Assembly: GCF_004963255.1 (NCBI RefSeq)
Contig: NZ_SUGA01000002.1
Location: 1 to 64,000, forward strand
Source: Mesorhizobium sp.
GTDB lineage: Bacteria; Pseudomonadota; Alphaproteobacteria; Rhizobiales; Rhizobiaceae
Reading direction: 5' to 3'
Length of the DNA stretch: 64,000 nucleotides
The notes under the pieces were generated by a model. That model searched no databases and was not told the origin of the DNA. It saw nothing but the letters and a program-made list of their open reading frames with translations. Positions 17,087 to 26,746 of the stretch are shown piece by piece (the first letter of the stretch is position 1; every line of letters starts with the position of its first letter). The position numbers and the translations under genes are program-made.

Positions 17087-17109
17087 AACGGCGCCACGCG
17101 GGCGCCGTT
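17087..17109 (-). terminator. Terminator of clpX
   Basis: Arms AACGGCGCC and GGCGCCGTT enclose loop ACGCG; the minus strand continues TTGC. It lies 29 bases after the clpX stop and separates clpX from the lon promoter region. Confidence 0.7.
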
Positions 17110-17137
17110 CCATGAAAATGACGGATCCAGTGCCATT

Positions 17138-18412
17138 TCAGGCGCTGACATTGCCCTTCTTTTCCTTCTGCTCGGAATAGATGTAGAGCGGCCTTGCGTT
17201 GCCGGACACCACCTCTTCCGAAATCACCACTTCGCGCACGCCTTCCAGCGCCGGAAGCTCGAACATCGTATCGAGCAGGATCGCTTCCATGATGGAGCGC
17301 AGGCCGCGCGCGCCGGTCTTGCGCTCGATCGCGCGCTTGGCGATCGCCGACAGCGCGTTCTCGTGGAAGGTCAGATCGACATTCTCCATCTCGAACAGCC
17401 GCTGATACTGCTTGACCAGCGCGTTCTTCGGCTCGGTCAGGATCTGGATCAGCGCCGGCTCGTCGAGGTCTTCCAGCGTCGCCAGGACCGGCAGACGGCC
17501 GACGAATTCCGGGATCAGGCCGAATTTCAGCAGATCCTCGGGCTCGACCTGGCGGAACAGGTCGCCGGTGCGGCGATCCTCCGGCGAGGCCACGGTCGCG
17601 CCGAAGCCGATCGAGGTCTTGCGGCCGCGATCCGAGATGATCTTGTCGAGGCCCGCGAAGGCGCCGCCGCAGATAAACAGGATGTTGGCGGTGTCGACCT
17701 GCAGGAACTCCTGCTGCGGATGCTTGCGGCCACCCTGCGGCGGCACCGAAGCGACCGTGCCTTCCATGATCTTCAGAAGCGCCTGCTGCACGCCCTCGCC
17801 CGACACGTCGCGGGTGATCGAGGGATTGTCCGACTTGCGCGAGATCTTGTCGATTTCATCGATATAGACGATGCCGCGCTGGGCGCGCTCGACATTGTAG
17901 TCGGCCGACTGCAACAGCTTCAGGATGATGTTCTCGACGTCCTCGCCGACATAGCCTGCCTCGGTCAGCGTCGTGGCGTCGGCCATGGTGAAGGGCACGT
18001 CGATGATGCGGGCGAGCGTCTGGGCAAGCAGCGTCTTGCCGCAGCCGGTCGGGCCGATCAAAAGGATGTTCGACTTCGCCAGCTCGACATCGTTGTTCTT
18101 GCCGGCATGCGCGAGGCGCTTGTAGTGGTTGTGCACCGCCACCGACAGCACGCGCTTGGCGTAGGGCTGGCCGATGACATAGTCGTCGAGGACCTTGAGG
18201 ATCTCCTGCGGGGTCGGCACGCCCTCGCGCGACTTCACCATCGAGGTCTTGTTCTCCTCGCGGATGATGTCCATGCAGAGCTCGACGCACTCGTCGCAGA
18301 TGAAGACGGTCGGTCCGGCGATCAGCTTGCGGACTTCGTGCTGGCTCTTGCCGCAAAACGAGCAGTAAAGCGTGTTCTTTGAATCACCACCGCCGTTGCT
18401 GACCTTGCTCAT
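17138..18412 (-). CDS. clpX: ClpX, ATPase subunit of ClpXP
   Basis: The 424-residue AAA+ unfoldase recognises degrons and feeds substrates to ClpP. The zinc-binding domain has Cys17, Cys20, Cys39 and Cys42 (LYCSFCGKS...[10 protein letters not shown]). Walker A is [12 protein letters not shown], Walker [11 protein letters not shown], the pore loop is in the GYVGEDVEN region, and the IGF loop for ClpP docking is IGFGA. Length is standard. It follows clpP on the same strand with 291 bases between, which probably carry a separate promoter. In alphaproteobacteria ClpXP controls cell-cycle regulators. Confidence 0.97.
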   Translation of the reverse strand: MSKVSNGGGDSKNTLYCSFCGKSQHEVRKLIAGPTVFICDECVELCMDIIREENKTSMVKSREGVPTPQEILKVLDDYVIGQPYAKRVLSVAVHNHYKRLAHAGKNNDVELAKSNILLIGPTGCGKTLLAQTLARIIDVPFTMADATTLTEAGYVGEDVENIILKLLQSADYNVERAQRGIVYIDEIDKISRKSDNPSITRDVSGEGVQQALLKIMEGTVASVPPQGGRKHPQQEFLQVDTANILFICGGAFAGLDKIISDRGRKTSIGFGATVASPEDRRTGDLFRQVEPEDLLKFGLIPEFVGRLPVLATLEDLDEPALIQILTEPKNALVKQYQRLFEMENVDLTFHENALSAIAKRAIERKTGARGLRSIMEAILLDTMFELPALEGVREVVISEEVVSGNARPLYIYSEQKEKKGNVSA

Positions 18413-18703
18413 TTTTCTGTCCTTTCACCAACGCCCGCCGATGGTCTGGCTTTCAGTGACGTCTCACCAATCTATCGCGGGAATCCGCCCCCGCCAGTGT
18501 CCCGGCTCACACAGCGCATTCCGTACGAAACACGAAATCAGAAAACGCAGCAATGATTCGCAGCAACCCCATGCAAAGCTAAGCCGTCGAAAATCAACAT
18601 AGCCTTAACGTAGGCAATCCCAACGCCTGAGGGAACAGCCAAATGTGGCCGAAATGCCGCAAGCCGCGCCAAAAGCGCGTTATGCTGTCATTTGCTGCCG
18701 AAA

Positions 18704-19339
18704 TCAGGCTGAAGCCGTGGCTGTCTCGGCGGCCTCGCGGCTCGAGATGACCTTGTCGATCAGACCGAAATCCCGGGCTTCGTCCGCGGTCATGAAATGG
18801 TCGCGGTCGAGCGTCCGCTCGATCTCCTCATAGCTCTTGCCGGTATGCTTGACATAGACCTCGTTCAAGCGGCGCTTCAGCTTGATGATGTCCTGCGCAT
18901 GACGTTCGATGTCCGACGCCTGACCCTGGAAGCCGCCGGACGGCTGATGGACCATGATCCGGGCGTTCGGCGTGGCGAAACGCATGTCCTTGTGGCCGGC
19001 GGTCAGAAGCAGCGACCCCATCGAGGCGGCCTGGCCGATGCAGAGCGTCGACACGGCCGGCTTGATGAACTGCATGGTGTCGTAGATCGCCATGCCCGAC
19101 GTGACGACTCCGCCCGGCGAATTGATGTAGAGGTTGATTTCCTTCTTGGGGTTCTCCGCCTCGAGGAACAAAAGCTGTGCACAAACCAGCGTCGCCATCC
19201 CGTCCTCGACCGGACCGGTGATGAAGATGATGCGTTCCTTCAAGAGGCGCGAGAAAATGTCATAGGCGCGCTCGCCGCGATTGGTCTGCTCGACCACCAT
19301 CGGAACGAGGTTCATGTAGGTTTCAACGGGGTTCTTCAT
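18704..19339 (-). CDS. clpP: ClpP protease subunit
   Basis: The 211-residue serine peptidase forms the double-heptamer chamber used with ClpX or ClpA. The catalytic triad is visible as Ser106 in GQAASMGSL, His131 in MVHQPSGG and Asp180 in TLDRDHFM, with spacing as in E. coli Clp[20 protein letters not shown] is also conserved. A short N-terminal propeptide is expected. Start ATG 19339. It is the first gene of the leftward clpP-clpX-lon-hupB series. A TATAAC box lies about 37-42 bases upstream (19376-19381). Confidence 0.97.
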   Translation of the reverse strand: MKNPVETYMNLVPMVVEQTNRGERAYDIFSRLLKERIIFITGPVEDGMATLVCAQLLFLEAENPKKEINLYINSPGGVVTSGMAIYDTMQFIKPAVSTLCIGQAASMGSLLLTAGHKDMRFATPNARIMVHQPSGGFQGQASDIERHAQDIIKLKRRLNEVYVKHTGKSYEEIERTLDRDHFMTADEARDFGLIDKVISSREAAETATASA

Positions 19340-19684
19340 GGACTACCCTTGTTGGAGATGGATTTCCGGCACCTTGTTATACGAGCAATGGCGCGGAATC
19401 GTTCTGGATCGGTTACGACCTAAATAGGATGCCGGCTCACCCTAGCGCAAGGCCGCCTCTCCTAGCCATCTGGTTAAGTCGAGTAAAGCGCGGCAGGCCC
19501 GGGAAATACCGCCGATTTGATCGCGCGAGACGGCTTCGGTCCTGGTTGGCCGCACGAAGCCATCCGCAAGGTAGCAATTCCTTAACCGCGCCGCTTAACG
19601 AAAAGCCTTGAAATCACTGTCCGACCCCGGACCTTCCGCTACAGTCCTGCGTTGTGAAGGCGTCCTTTTTCAACGGGGAATGTC
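19340..19684. other. Intergenic region between clpP and a secreted-protein gene
   Basis: These 345 bases hold the 5' regions of two divergent genes. On the minus strand a TATAAC at 19376-19381 could be the clpP -10 box. Nothing resembling an RNA gene, repeat or small conserved reading frame was found in the remainder. Confidence 0.5.
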
Positions 19685-20272
19685 ATGATCCGCAAACACT
19701 CCGTATCGCTGGCGGCGGTCGCGATGCTTGCCAGCGTCTCAGGAACCGCCGCCGGCAGCCGCGCGCTCGAATGCTACGAGCCGCTCCGCAGGCCGGCGCT
19801 CTACGACGCCGTCTACGAAGATGTGATGCTGAGCCCCGGCGGGCAGGTGGTCGATTACGACGCGCCGATCTTCGGCACCTATCAAAGCGTGGACCAGATC
19901 GCGCCGCCGCGCGTCACCTATGAGACCGTCCCGGCGGTTACGCGCACGCTCTACCACACGGTCAAGGTCGATAATGGCGGCTATGCCTGGGAGTGGCGCC
20001 TCATCCATGGCCGCAAGGTGCTGTGCAAGGTATGGCGCAAAGCCCGCTATGCGCGCGTCGCCGAAACGGTCGTGGTCCAGCCGGAGCGCGTCCGGCGCGT
20101 CGTTCAGCCGGCGGAGTATGAAGCGGTTGCCCACGAAGTGCTGGTGCGGCCGCAGCAAGTCCGCATCCGGGAAATCCCGCCTTCATACGGCACGGTGGCG
20201 CGCCGGGTGGTGGTGCGGGAAGGTTCCACCAGCTGGCGTCGGGTGCACATTCCCCGGCACTGCCCGGATTAG
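19685..20272 (+). CDS. Exported repeat-containing protein of unknown function
   Basis: The 195-residue product has a signal peptide (MIRKHSVSLAAVAMLASVSG, then TAAG) and a basic mature part. The C-terminal two-thirds repeats a unit with a Val-rich strand plus Pro and Tyr: ETVVVQPERVRRVVQPAEYE, then HEVLVRPQQVRIREIPPSYG, then RRVVVREG. Units of this kind occur in periplasmic or envelope proteins of rhizobia, but no biochemical function is known to me. ATG 19685 follows GGGGA. Cys30, Cys114 and Cys193 or nearby residues could make disulfides. Confidence 0.7.
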   Translation: MIRKHSVSLAAVAMLASVSGTAAGSRALECYEPLRRPALYDAVYEDVMLSPGGQVVDYDAPIFGTYQSVDQIAPPRVTYETVPAVTRTLYHTVKVDNGGYAWEWRLIHGRKVLCKVWRKARYARVAETVVVQPERVRRVVQPAEYEAVAHEVLVRPQQVRIREIPPSYGTVARRVVVREGSTSWRRVHIPRHCPD

Positions 20273-20336
20273 GCGGCACTTGCCTGCGGGTTGCGACCGG
20301 CGGGCTGCGTTGCCGCGTACCGACCGCGCCTGTGGC

Positions 20337-20540
20337 TTAGCCCAGGTCGATGTCGAGAATGGCCATCGAGAAATTATAGTCGCCGTCGTCCTCATCCTTG
20401 AAGACGATGCCGAGGAATTCGTCGCCGACATAGACCTCGGCCGAGTCTTCCTTGCGCGGGCGCGCCTTGACCTGCAGCTTGGGGTTCTGGAAGACGCGCT
20501 TGAAATAGGCGTCCAGCTTTCTGATTTCGTCAGGCTTCAA
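20337..20540 (-). CDS. DUF3126 family protein
   Basis: This 67-residue acidic protein (LKPDEIRKLDAYFKRVFQNP ... SAEVYVGDEFLGIVFKDEDD ... MAILDIDL) is a complete DUF3126 member, a family of small alphaproteobacterial proteins with unknown role. I choose TTG 20540 as start because GGAGAAG lies 5-6 bases upstream and homologues begin at this Lys-Pro. A longer ATG-started frame to 20645 would add 35 Arg-rich residues of no family similarity. It is downstream of cysE's opposite side and has its own promoter region. Confidence 0.8.
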   Translation of the reverse strand: MKPDEIRKLDAYFKRVFQNPKLQVKARPRKEDSAEVYVGDEFLGIVFKDEDDGDYNFSMAILDIDLG

Positions 20541-20687
20541 AAGTCTTCTCCGAAATGTCGGCCTTGTTCGTGGGAACGCGCTTCTGACACGCCAACGATG
20601 GCCATGTAAAGGCAAGCCGGCAGGATAACATGGGAGAACAGTCAAGCGGAACCGGCGGCCCGTTTGGCCGCCGCCGGTAAGCCTCGG

Positions 20688-21536
20688 TCAGATGTCGAAG
20701 CTGACCACGTGGTCCATGCTCTGCGACGGCAGGAGCTGGTCCATCTGCCGTGAAGGCTGGTCGCAGCCGGTCTCGCCGACGACGCGCGCGGGCACACCGG
20801 CGACCGTCTTGTTGTGCGGCACGGGCGAAAGCACGACCGAGCCGGCCGCGATCTTGGAGCAATGGCCGATCTCGATATTGCCGAGGATCTTTGCGCCGGC
20901 GCCGATCAGCACGCCGCGGCGGATCTTCGGATGGCGGTCGCCATTGGCCTTGCCGGTGCCGCCCAGCGTCACCCCATGCAGGATCGACACGTCATCCTCG
21001 ATGACGGCCGTCTGGCCGACGACAAGACCCGTGGCATGGTCGAGGAAGATGCCCTTGCCGATGCGGGCGGCCGGATTGATGTCGGTCTGGAACACCGAGG
21101 ACGAGCGGCTCTGCAGATAGAGCGCGAAATCCCTGCGGCCATGGTTCCACAGCCAATGCGCCAGCCGGTGCGTCTGGATAGCGTGAAAACCCTTGAAATA
21201 GAGGACCGGCATGATGAAGCGGTCGCAGGCCGGGTCTCGGTCGTAATAGGCCTGGATGTCGACGCGAACCGTCGTGCTCCACTCCGGATCGTCGTCCAGC
21301 ATCGCCTTGAAGGTCTGGCGGATGAGATCGGAGCCGATGTCCTGATGCGCCAGGCGCTCGGCAAGCCGGTGGATCACCGCTTCTTCCAGGCTCTCCTGGT
21401 TGAGGATGGTCGAATAGAGGAAGGCCGCAAGCAACGGATCGCGGTTCACCGCCTCCATCGCCTCGTCGCGGATCGACCGCCAGATCGGATCGACCGGCTG
21501 CACCATGCTGGGGCGGGCAATCGTAATGCTGTTCAT
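20688..21536 (-). CDS. cysE: Serine O-acetyltransferase
   Basis: The 282-residue enzyme makes O-acetylserine from serine and acetyl-CoA, the first step of cysteine synthesis. The N-terminal helical domain (DPIWRSIRDEAMEAV...) is followed by a left-handed beta helix of hexapeptide repeats, with GIFLDHATGLVVGQTAVIED and GVTLGGTGKANGDRHPKI carrying the catalytic Asp-His pairs. The C-terminal tail ends in MDHVVSFDI, whose terminal Ile fits the peptide that binds cysteine synthase. Start ATG 21536 follows GGAGACC. Confidence 0.95.
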   Translation of the reverse strand: MNSITIARPSMVQPVDPIWRSIRDEAMEAVNRDPLLAAFLYSTILNQESLEEAVIHRLAERLAHQDIGSDLIRQTFKAMLDDDPEWSTTVRVDIQAYYDRDPACDRFIMPVLYFKGFHAIQTHRLAHWLWNHGRRDFALYLQSRSSSVFQTDINPAARIGKGIFLDHATGLVVGQTAVIEDDVSILHGVTLGGTGKANGDRHPKIRRGVLIGAGAKILGNIEIGHCSKIAAGSVVLSPVPHNKTVAGVPARVVGETGCDQPSRQMDQLLPSQSMDHVVSFDI

Positions 21537-21657
21537 CGACGGTCTCCGGCCTTGCTCATTCTCGGGCGGCACATATAAGCGAAATCATAGCACGGTTGAA
21601 CTCAATTTTCCTTAGTGCTTTGTCAAATGGACCTGGTTCACGCAGATTCAAGCGGCG

Positions 21658-22266
21658 ATGGAAAATGAACCCTTGATCGACGAGGCGCTGAAAAGCGAGC
21701 TTACGGCGTTCTATAGCGCCGAAGATCGCCACTATCACGGCCTGTCCCACATCGAGGCGATGCTGGCGCTGGCAAGCGAATACCGAGGCCTGCTCGATGA
21801 TCCGCAGGCCGTCGAAGCCGCGATCTGGTTTCACGACGCCATTTATGACAGCCGCGCCAAGGACAATGAGGCAAAAAGCGCCCAACTGGCCGAGAAAAGG
21901 CTCGCCGGCCGCGTCGATCCTGGTCGCCTCGCCCGCATAGCGGCAATGATCAACGCCACCGCCACCCACCAGTTGCCGCCTTTGCGCGACGAGGACGCAC
22001 TCAGCGATGCCGCTCTTCTGCTCGACATGGATCTGGCGATCCTCGGCGCCGAACCTGCGGTCTTCGATGCCTATGAGCAGGCGGTCCGGCTGGAATATGG
22101 CTGGGTGGAGGAACCGATGTGGCGCGCTGGCCGCTCAGCCGTGCTGAAGAGCTTCCTCGCCCGCCCGCACATCTTCTATACGGCAGAATTCCAGAATCGG
22201 TTCGAGCCCAAGGCGAGACAGAACATCGAGCGATCACTCGCGGCACTGGAAAGCGGGACTGCCTAA
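21658..22266 (+). CDS. HD-domain metal-dependent phosphohydrolase-like protein
   Basis: This 202-residue helical protein belongs to the HD superfamily. HYHGLSHIEAML gives the first His ligands, IWFHDAIYD is the HD pair and LLLDMDLAILG is the distal Asp. Similar small proteins are annotated as predicted metal-dependent HD phosphohydrolases; the substrate is unknown. It starts at ATG 21658 without a strong ribosome site. Its stop overlaps by four bases with the stop of the convergent GNAT gene. Confidence 0.8.
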   Translation: MENEPLIDEALKSELTAFYSAEDRHYHGLSHIEAMLALASEYRGLLDDPQAVEAAIWFHDAIYDSRAKDNEAKSAQLAEKRLAGRVDPGRLARIAAMINATATHQLPPLRDEDALSDAALLLDMDLAILGAEPAVFDAYEQAVRLEYGWVEEPMWRAGRSAVLKSFLARPHIFYTAEFQNRFEPKARQNIERSLAALESGTA

Positions 22267-22763
22267 TCCGGAAAGGCTTCCATCCGTCGCGCATAGGCGC
22301 TGAATCCGGCGCGTCCATAGACCGATTGCGCGGCTGGATGATCATAAGTGTCGGTGTGGAGCCAAAGCCGTTCCGGCCGATGCGACCACGCCGCGCGCAA
22401 CGCCTGGTCGAGCAGGAACGGCCCAAGCCGCTTGCCTTGAAAAACTGGGACCAGCCCGAAGTGGACGAGCTCGATTGCCGCTTCGCCGACATTGTTGAAC
22501 TCGCAGAAGCCACCGGCCTCCCCATCGATGCGCAGCACGTGGATATGCGTGGCATCGTCGGCGAGCAGCGTTTCGAGTTCCGCTTCCGCCATCCGCAGCC
22601 GCTGGTCCCATTGCACCGGCCCGCCGACCGCGCGGTAGAGATCGAGATAGCCGGAAGGATCGAGCCTTTCGCGCGCCACGATGGCGCCGGGCAAAGGTGA
22701 CGTACGCGGCGCGCCCTGGGGCGGCCCGGACATCTCCATGTAGGTGACGAGAAGATCGACCAT
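22263..22763 (-). CDS. GNAT-family N-acetyltransferase
   Basis: The ATG at 22763 gives a 166-residue GNAT domain (MVDLLVTYMEMSGPP...). The acetyl-CoA loop appears as LVPVFQGKRLGPFLLDQAL (Q-x-x-R/K-x-G-x-G/P type), followed by LWLHTDTYDHPAAQSVYGRA and GF, the usual C-terminal strand and helix. Acceptor substrate unknown. It lies 23 bases after the alpha/beta hydrolase gene on the same strand and is probably co-transcribed with it. Confidence 0.75.
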   Translation of the reverse strand: MVDLLVTYMEMSGPPQGAPRTSPLPGAIVARERLDPSGYLDLYRAVGGPVQWDQRLRMAEAELETLLADDATHIHVLRIDGEAGGFCEFNNVGEAAIELVHFGLVPVFQGKRLGPFLLDQALRAAWSHRPERLWLHTDTYDHPAAQSVYGRAGFSAYARRMEAFPD

Positions 22764-22786
22764 TGTCAGGCGGGGAGCGAGCGCGC

Positions 22787-23554
22787 TCAGAGCGGGTATT
22801 CGGCGTAGAACTCGAGCACGCGCTGCTTGAAGCTCTTGTCGCCGACGGCGAGCATATGGTCGCGTCCCTCGATGTAGAACGCCCTGGCATTGGGCATCAG
22901 CGCGGCGAGCTCGTCCGGCGAGCCGCCGATATCGTCCTTGGTGCCGACCGCGATCAGCGTCGGCTGGGCGATGCGCGCCATGTCGTCCTCGCTGAGCAGC
23001 TCGCGCGAAGTTGCGATGCACGCCGCGAGAGCGCGCCTGTCGCTGCGGGTCTGGTCTGCAAAGGCGCGGAAGGAGCGGCCGCGCGGATGCGTGTTTTGCG
23101 AAGGGTCTTCCGCCAACAGCGCCGCCGCGATCGGGTCCCAGTCGCCGACGCCGTCGACCATGCCGATGCCGAGGCCGCCGAACACCAGCGTCGCGACCTT
23201 CTGCGGGTCGGAGAGCGCCAGGAAGGCCGAAACCCGCGCGCCCATCGAATAGCCCATGACATGGGCGCGTTCGATGCCGAGGTGATCGAGCAGCGCGGCC
23301 GCATCGGAAGCCATCTTGGCCGGCGTGTAATCGGCCTCGTCATAACTCTTCGACGACGAGCCATGGCCGCGATTGTCGAAGGCAATCGCCCGGTAGCCCG
23401 CGTCGTTCAGCGTCTTGAACCAGCCCGGCGAGACCCAGTTGACATAGTGGCTGGAGGCAAAGCCATGGATCATCAGCACGGGGTCGCCCTGCCCCGAGGC
23501 CGGCTGGCGATCGAGATAGGCGAGTTCGAAACCGTCATGCGAAAGGAATTGCAT
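22787..23554 (-). CDS. Alpha/beta-fold hydrolase
   Basis: The 255-residue cytoplasmic hydrolase has the oxyanion HGFASS (30-35), nucleophile elbow GYSMG with Ser103, an acidic residue in VGTKDDIGG and catalytic His233 in EGRDHML. FDNRGHGSSSK is typical of the esterase/lactonase-like branch. Substrate unknown. The gene is between a DUF192 gene and a GNAT gene, all leftward and closely spaced (16 and 23 bases). Confidence 0.85.
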   Translation of the reverse strand: MQFLSHDGFELAYLDRQPASGQGDPVLMIHGFASSHYVNWVSPGWFKTLNDAGYRAIAFDNRGHGSSSKSYDEADYTPAKMASDAAALLDHLGIERAHVMGYSMGARVSAFLALSDPQKVATLVFGGLGIGMVDGVGDWDPIAAALLAEDPSQNTHPRGRSFRAFADQTRSDRRALAACIATSRELLSEDDMARIAQPTLIAVGTKDDIGGSPDELAALMPNARAFYIEGRDHMLAVGDKSFKQRVLEFYAEYPL

Positions 23555-23570
23555 CGGCAGAAACTGCTTT

Positions 23571-24065
23571 TCAGTTGGATCCGGCGCCGATGGCCGGATG
23601 GCGCAAAAGATCGCCTTCCTTGATGCCGTCCCTGGCGGCCGTGCCTGCCTTCAGCTCAAGCACGAAGCGCACGGGCTGTCCGGGTGAGATGATCGCCTCG
23701 GACTCGGGCTCGCCGCGCTTGATCGCCTTGATCCGGCCGTCCTCGCCGACAAACACGAGGTCGAGAGCCATCGGCGTGTTCTTCATCCAGAAATCCACCA
23801 CATCGGTTCTGTCGAAGACGAACAACATGCCGTGATCGTCTGCCATCGTCCGGCGAAACATCAGGCCCGCCTCCCGCTCCGCGGAAGTGTCGGCGATCTC
23901 GACGGAGAAGGAACGCTCGCCCGAACCGGTCGCAACCACCAGCGGCGTCCGGTCGATGGGCAGCAGCATCGCATCCGCCGAACTCGGCTTCGCGGCCATG
24001 AAACAGGCGGCGAAAACGATCGCGGCGCAGAGCGCGCCCGCAGTCAGCCAATTGCGATGAGCCAT
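23571..24065 (-). CDS. Exported DUF192 protein
   Basis: ATG 24065 gives a 164-residue protein with an N-terminal hydrophobic signal or anchor (LTAGALCAAIVFAACFMAA). The DUF192 domain follows: EREAGLMFRRTMADDHGMLF, VVDFWMKNTPMALDLVFVGE and VRFVLELKAGTAARDGIKEG. The family is periplasmic or membrane-associated and of unknown activity. A longer frame to 24224 crosses the upstream palindromic repeat and is unlikely. It begins a leftward group with the hydrolase and GNAT genes. Confidence 0.8.
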   Translation of the reverse strand: MAHRNWLTAGALCAAIVFAACFMAAKPSSADAMLLPIDRTPLVVATGSGERSFSVEIADTSAEREAGLMFRRTMADDHGMLFVFDRTDVVDFWMKNTPMALDLVFVGEDGRIKAIKRGEPESEAIISPGQPVRFVLELKAGTAARDGIKEGDLLRHPAIGAGSN

Positions 24066-24095
24066 GGGGTACCTCGTCCAGACGCTCGTCCTAAA

Positions 24096-24140
24096 CCATG
24101 ATCCGCGGAAGTGGAACCGGTTTTCGGACAGGATGATCGT
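24096..24140. repeat. RIME-like palindromic repeat (CATGAT type)
   Basis: Imperfect palindrome with CCATGATCC at the left and GGATGATCGTGG at the right, around GAAGTGGAACCGGTTTTCGG. The core AAGTGG-AACCGGTTTTCGG is shared with the copy at 57766-57873. It lies upstream of the DUF192 gene. Repeats with this core are widespread between genes in rhizobia. Confidence 0.7.
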
Positions 24141-24214
24141 GGCGTGGCGGCTCCGCGGCTGAGACGAACGACCAACACTCAATGCTCTCCAACGTCGCCT
24201 TTGATTGCCAACGG

Positions 24215-24667
24215 CTATCCCCAACAGAGAGAGCTTTGGCTCAACGGCTGAATTGTCCGGTCCACAATTGGGTCGTGGACGGCTTTCAGCCAGTCACCGA
24301 TCCGGGAAAGATCCCCGTCCACCCGCATTTGACCGGCGGCCTGAAGGCAGTCGATAGCGGCGAGATAGTTGGGATCGGTGCTGCGCAAGGCGTTTAGCTT
24401 CCGCGAGGCGGCGATCGTTACTTCGATTGTCACATCTCCCCGTTCGCCTGCTAAAACCCCGGCACGAAACCACGGTTTCCCAGCGATGAGATCAAATCGG
24501 ATGCCTTGGAAAAGGCCAGCGGCCAGTTCTGCTCCGTCACTGTAGCGTTCCACCAACGACACGTTCATCTCTTGCGGCAGCGGGGCAGTTGAAGCCTGCT
24601 CGCACATCAATGTGCCAATCATTTTGAACCAAGCCATGGTTCCAAGATGGAGCTTTGGCTTGGTCAT
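24215..24667 (-). CDS. Hypothetical protein, weakly SCP2-like
   Basis: The 150-residue product starts at ATG 24667, overlapping by one base the stop of the oxidoreductase gene (TGATG), so translation is probably coupled. The segments DVTIEVTIAASRKLNAL and GQMRVDGDLSRIGDWLKAVH vaguely resemble SCP2 sterol-carrier-like domains, which bind lipids or hydrophobic ligands. This assignment is weak. With an NAD(P)H oxidoreductase before it and a LysR regulator divergent to it, it may belong to a small detoxification or hydrophobic-compound unit. Confidence 0.55.
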   Translation of the reverse strand: MTKPKLHLGTMAWFKMIGTLMCEQASTAPLPQEMNVSLVERYSDGAELAAGLFQGIRFDLIAGKPWFRAGVLAGERGDVTIEVTIAASRKLNALRSTDPNYLAAIDCLQAAGQMRVDGDLSRIGDWLKAVHDPIVDRTIQPLSQSSLCWG

Positions 24668-25683
24668 CACTTCACCTCGAGCACAATCTTGCCTTGGATA
24701 TGGCCCTTCGATGCCCGCTCGTGCGCTTTTCGCGCATCGGCAAGGGAATAGATGCTGTCGACAATGACCCGGATCGTCCCGTCATCGAGCAACCGCCCGA
24801 CTTCCGACAACTGGCTCCCGCTCGAACGGACCTGAGTTGCAGAGACCGTAACGCCCAGCTTCTCCGCATCCTCGCCACCGGCAAAGCCCAGAGGGAATAC
24901 GGGGAACAGGGCTCCACCCCGCTTCAGCACCTGCAGGAAGCGATTGCTGGCGGGCCCGCCCACGGCGTCGATGACAAGGTCGATATCCCGCACCGTGTCC
25001 TCCGGGGGAGCCTTTGTGTAGTCGATAAACTCGTCGGCGCCGAGATTGCGCAGAAGAGCCTCGTGCCTGGTTGACGCGACCGCGATGACATGAGCGCCTT
25101 TGAGCTTCGCGACCTGCACCGCGAAATGACCGACGCCGCCGGCGGCGCCATTCACGAGGACTGTCCTGCCGTCGAGCGGCACGGGCGCATGCCGACTGGG
25201 CTGGAGCGGGTTTGGCTCATCGTGGCCCAGTTCGACCATGAACTGCCATGCCGTGAGCAACGACATCGGCGCTCCGGCAGCGTGCACATGGTCAATTCCG
25301 GCCGGCTTGAGAGCGAGGTCCGCCGCCGGGACGCTGATGAACTCGGCGTAAGCTCTGCTGCCTCCCGCCATGCCGGACGGGAAGCGCACCATCGAGTAGA
25401 CTTCGTCTCCGACGGAAAAACCCTTCACATCGCTGGCGATGGCGACGACGACGCCAGAGATGTCGGTTCCCAGGATCAAGGGGAATGACACTTGCGGCCG
25501 CCACTCGGGAGGCAGCGTCTTATACCCGTCGCGCAGATACCAATCGGGGGGATTGAGGCCGACCGCGTGGACACGCACAAGCACCTCGCCCGGCCCCACC
25601 TCCGGCTTCGGGGCGACCTCGTAAACCAGCACCTCGGGGCCACCGAACATATGCTGACGTATCGCTTTCATCATCTGGCTCAT
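24667..25683 (-). CDS. Zinc-independent MDR oxidoreductase (quinone oxidoreductase-like)
   Basis: This 338-residue medium-chain dehydrogenase/reductase has the GroES-like N-domain (GPGEVLVRVHAVGLNPPDWY, LGTDISGVVVAIASDVKGF) and the nucleotide-binding motif VNGAAGGVGHFAVQVAKLKG, typical of NADPH quinone oxidoreductases. Structural-zinc cysteines are absent. ATG 25683 follows GGAGAATCT. It is divergent from the LysR gene 96 bases away, the usual layout for a LysR-controlled target, and is coupled to the next gene. Confidence 0.85.
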   Translation of the reverse strand: MSQMMKAIRQHMFGGPEVLVYEVAPKPEVGPGEVLVRVHAVGLNPPDWYLRDGYKTLPPEWRPQVSFPLILGTDISGVVVAIASDVKGFSVGDEVYSMVRFPSGMAGGSRAYAEFISVPAADLALKPAGIDHVHAAGAPMSLLTAWQFMVELGHDEPNPLQPSRHAPVPLDGRTVLVNGAAGGVGHFAVQVAKLKGAHVIAVASTRHEALLRNLGADEFIDYTKAPPEDTVRDIDLVIDAVGGPASNRFLQVLKRGGALFPVFPLGFAGGEDAEKLGVTVSATQVRSSGSQLSEVGRLLDDGTIRVIVDSIYSLADARKAHERASKGHIQGKIVLEVK

Positions 25684-25779
25684 CGAGATTCTCCAAAGGC
25701 CGGCGTCGGCTGCTACACCGGCTAGTTAATCTCGTGAACGCAAGTTGTTAATTGCTGCGATTTTCGCTTTAATAATGCC

Positions 25780-26718
25780 ATGAAGGAACAAATGTCGTTG
25801 GAGCGACTGACCGGCCTGATCGCGTTCGCGCGCGCTGGATCTATGGGCAGCTACACCGCCGCAGCGCGCTCCCTGTCGATCTCTCCCTCGGCCGTCAGCA
25901 AAAGCGTGCAGCGCCTCGAACGGCATCTTGGCATCTCGCTCTTCACCCGCACGACCCGCACACTGACGCTCACGCCGGAGGGGCGCGAACTGCATGAACG
26001 CGCGCTGCGGCTGCTACGCGATGTGGAAGAGATCGAGCAAGTCGCGATGACGGCGCGCTCGGAGCCGTCGGGCACCTTGCGGGTTGCCGCGTCCCTGCCG
26101 ATCGGCGTTCACGTGATCGCACCCGCATTGCCGGCGTTTCGCAGAAGTCACCCAAAGGTGGCGGTCGATCTACGGCTCAATGACCAGATGGTGGATATCA
26201 TCGAGGAAGGGATCGATGTCACCGTCCGGATCGGTGAACTTCCGGACACGCGCCTGTTGTCGCGGAAGCTGGCGCCGCATCGGCTCTGTTGCTTCGCATC
26301 GCCAGCCTATCTGGCAAGGCGTGGCACTCCGATGCATCCGAGCGAGCTCGAGGGACACGATCTCGTCAATCTCCGCTACCAGAGCACCGGCCAGACCTTC
26401 CGCTGGCCCTTTCGGGTCGGAGGCCAAGAGATTGAAATCGTTCCAACTGCCGGCATTGTCGTCGACGTCAGCGATGCTTTGATCGCGGCACTCGCGGCCG
26501 GCGGCGGCATTGGTATGAGCGCGTCATTCCTCACGGCATCCCATGTGGCGCGCGGCGAACTCGTTCCAGTGCTTTCCGCCTTCGCGGTGGAGCGCCATAA
26601 CATCACGGCGCTCTGGCCCGAAAGCCGCCGCGCCAATCCCGCCTTGCGTGCATTCTTGATGCAACTGCGGGAAGCCTTTCAGGAACGAATGAACGCCGGC
26701 GCCGGTCTGTCGTTTTGA
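25780..26718 (+). CDS. LysR-family transcriptional regulator
   Basis: The 312-residue regulator has an N-terminal winged helix ([20 protein letters not shown], then [20 protein letters not shown]) and a C-terminal effector domain starting near residue 95 ([20 protein letters not shown]). The class resembles the CrgA/AaeR-like branch. It is divergent from the MDR oxidoreductase and probably regulates that gene and itself from the 96-base spacer, which is AT-rich and has repeated GTTAAT. The inducer is unknown. Confidence 0.9.
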   Translation: MKEQMSLERLTGLIAFARAGSMGSYTAAARSLSISPSAVSKSVQRLERHLGISLFTRTTRTLTLTPEGRELHERALRLLRDVEEIEQVAMTARSEPSGTLRVAASLPIGVHVIAPALPAFRRSHPKVAVDLRLNDQMVDIIEEGIDVTVRIGELPDTRLLSRKLAPHRLCCFASPAYLARRGTPMHPSELEGHDLVNLRYQSTGQTFRWPFRVGGQEIEIVPTAGIVVDVSDALIAALAAGGGIGMSASFLTASHVARGELVPVLSAFAVERHNITALWPESRRANPALRAFLMQLREAFQERMNAGAGLSF

Positions 26719-26746
26719 GGTCGGCGCCCAGATCCCGGCCTTGCTG

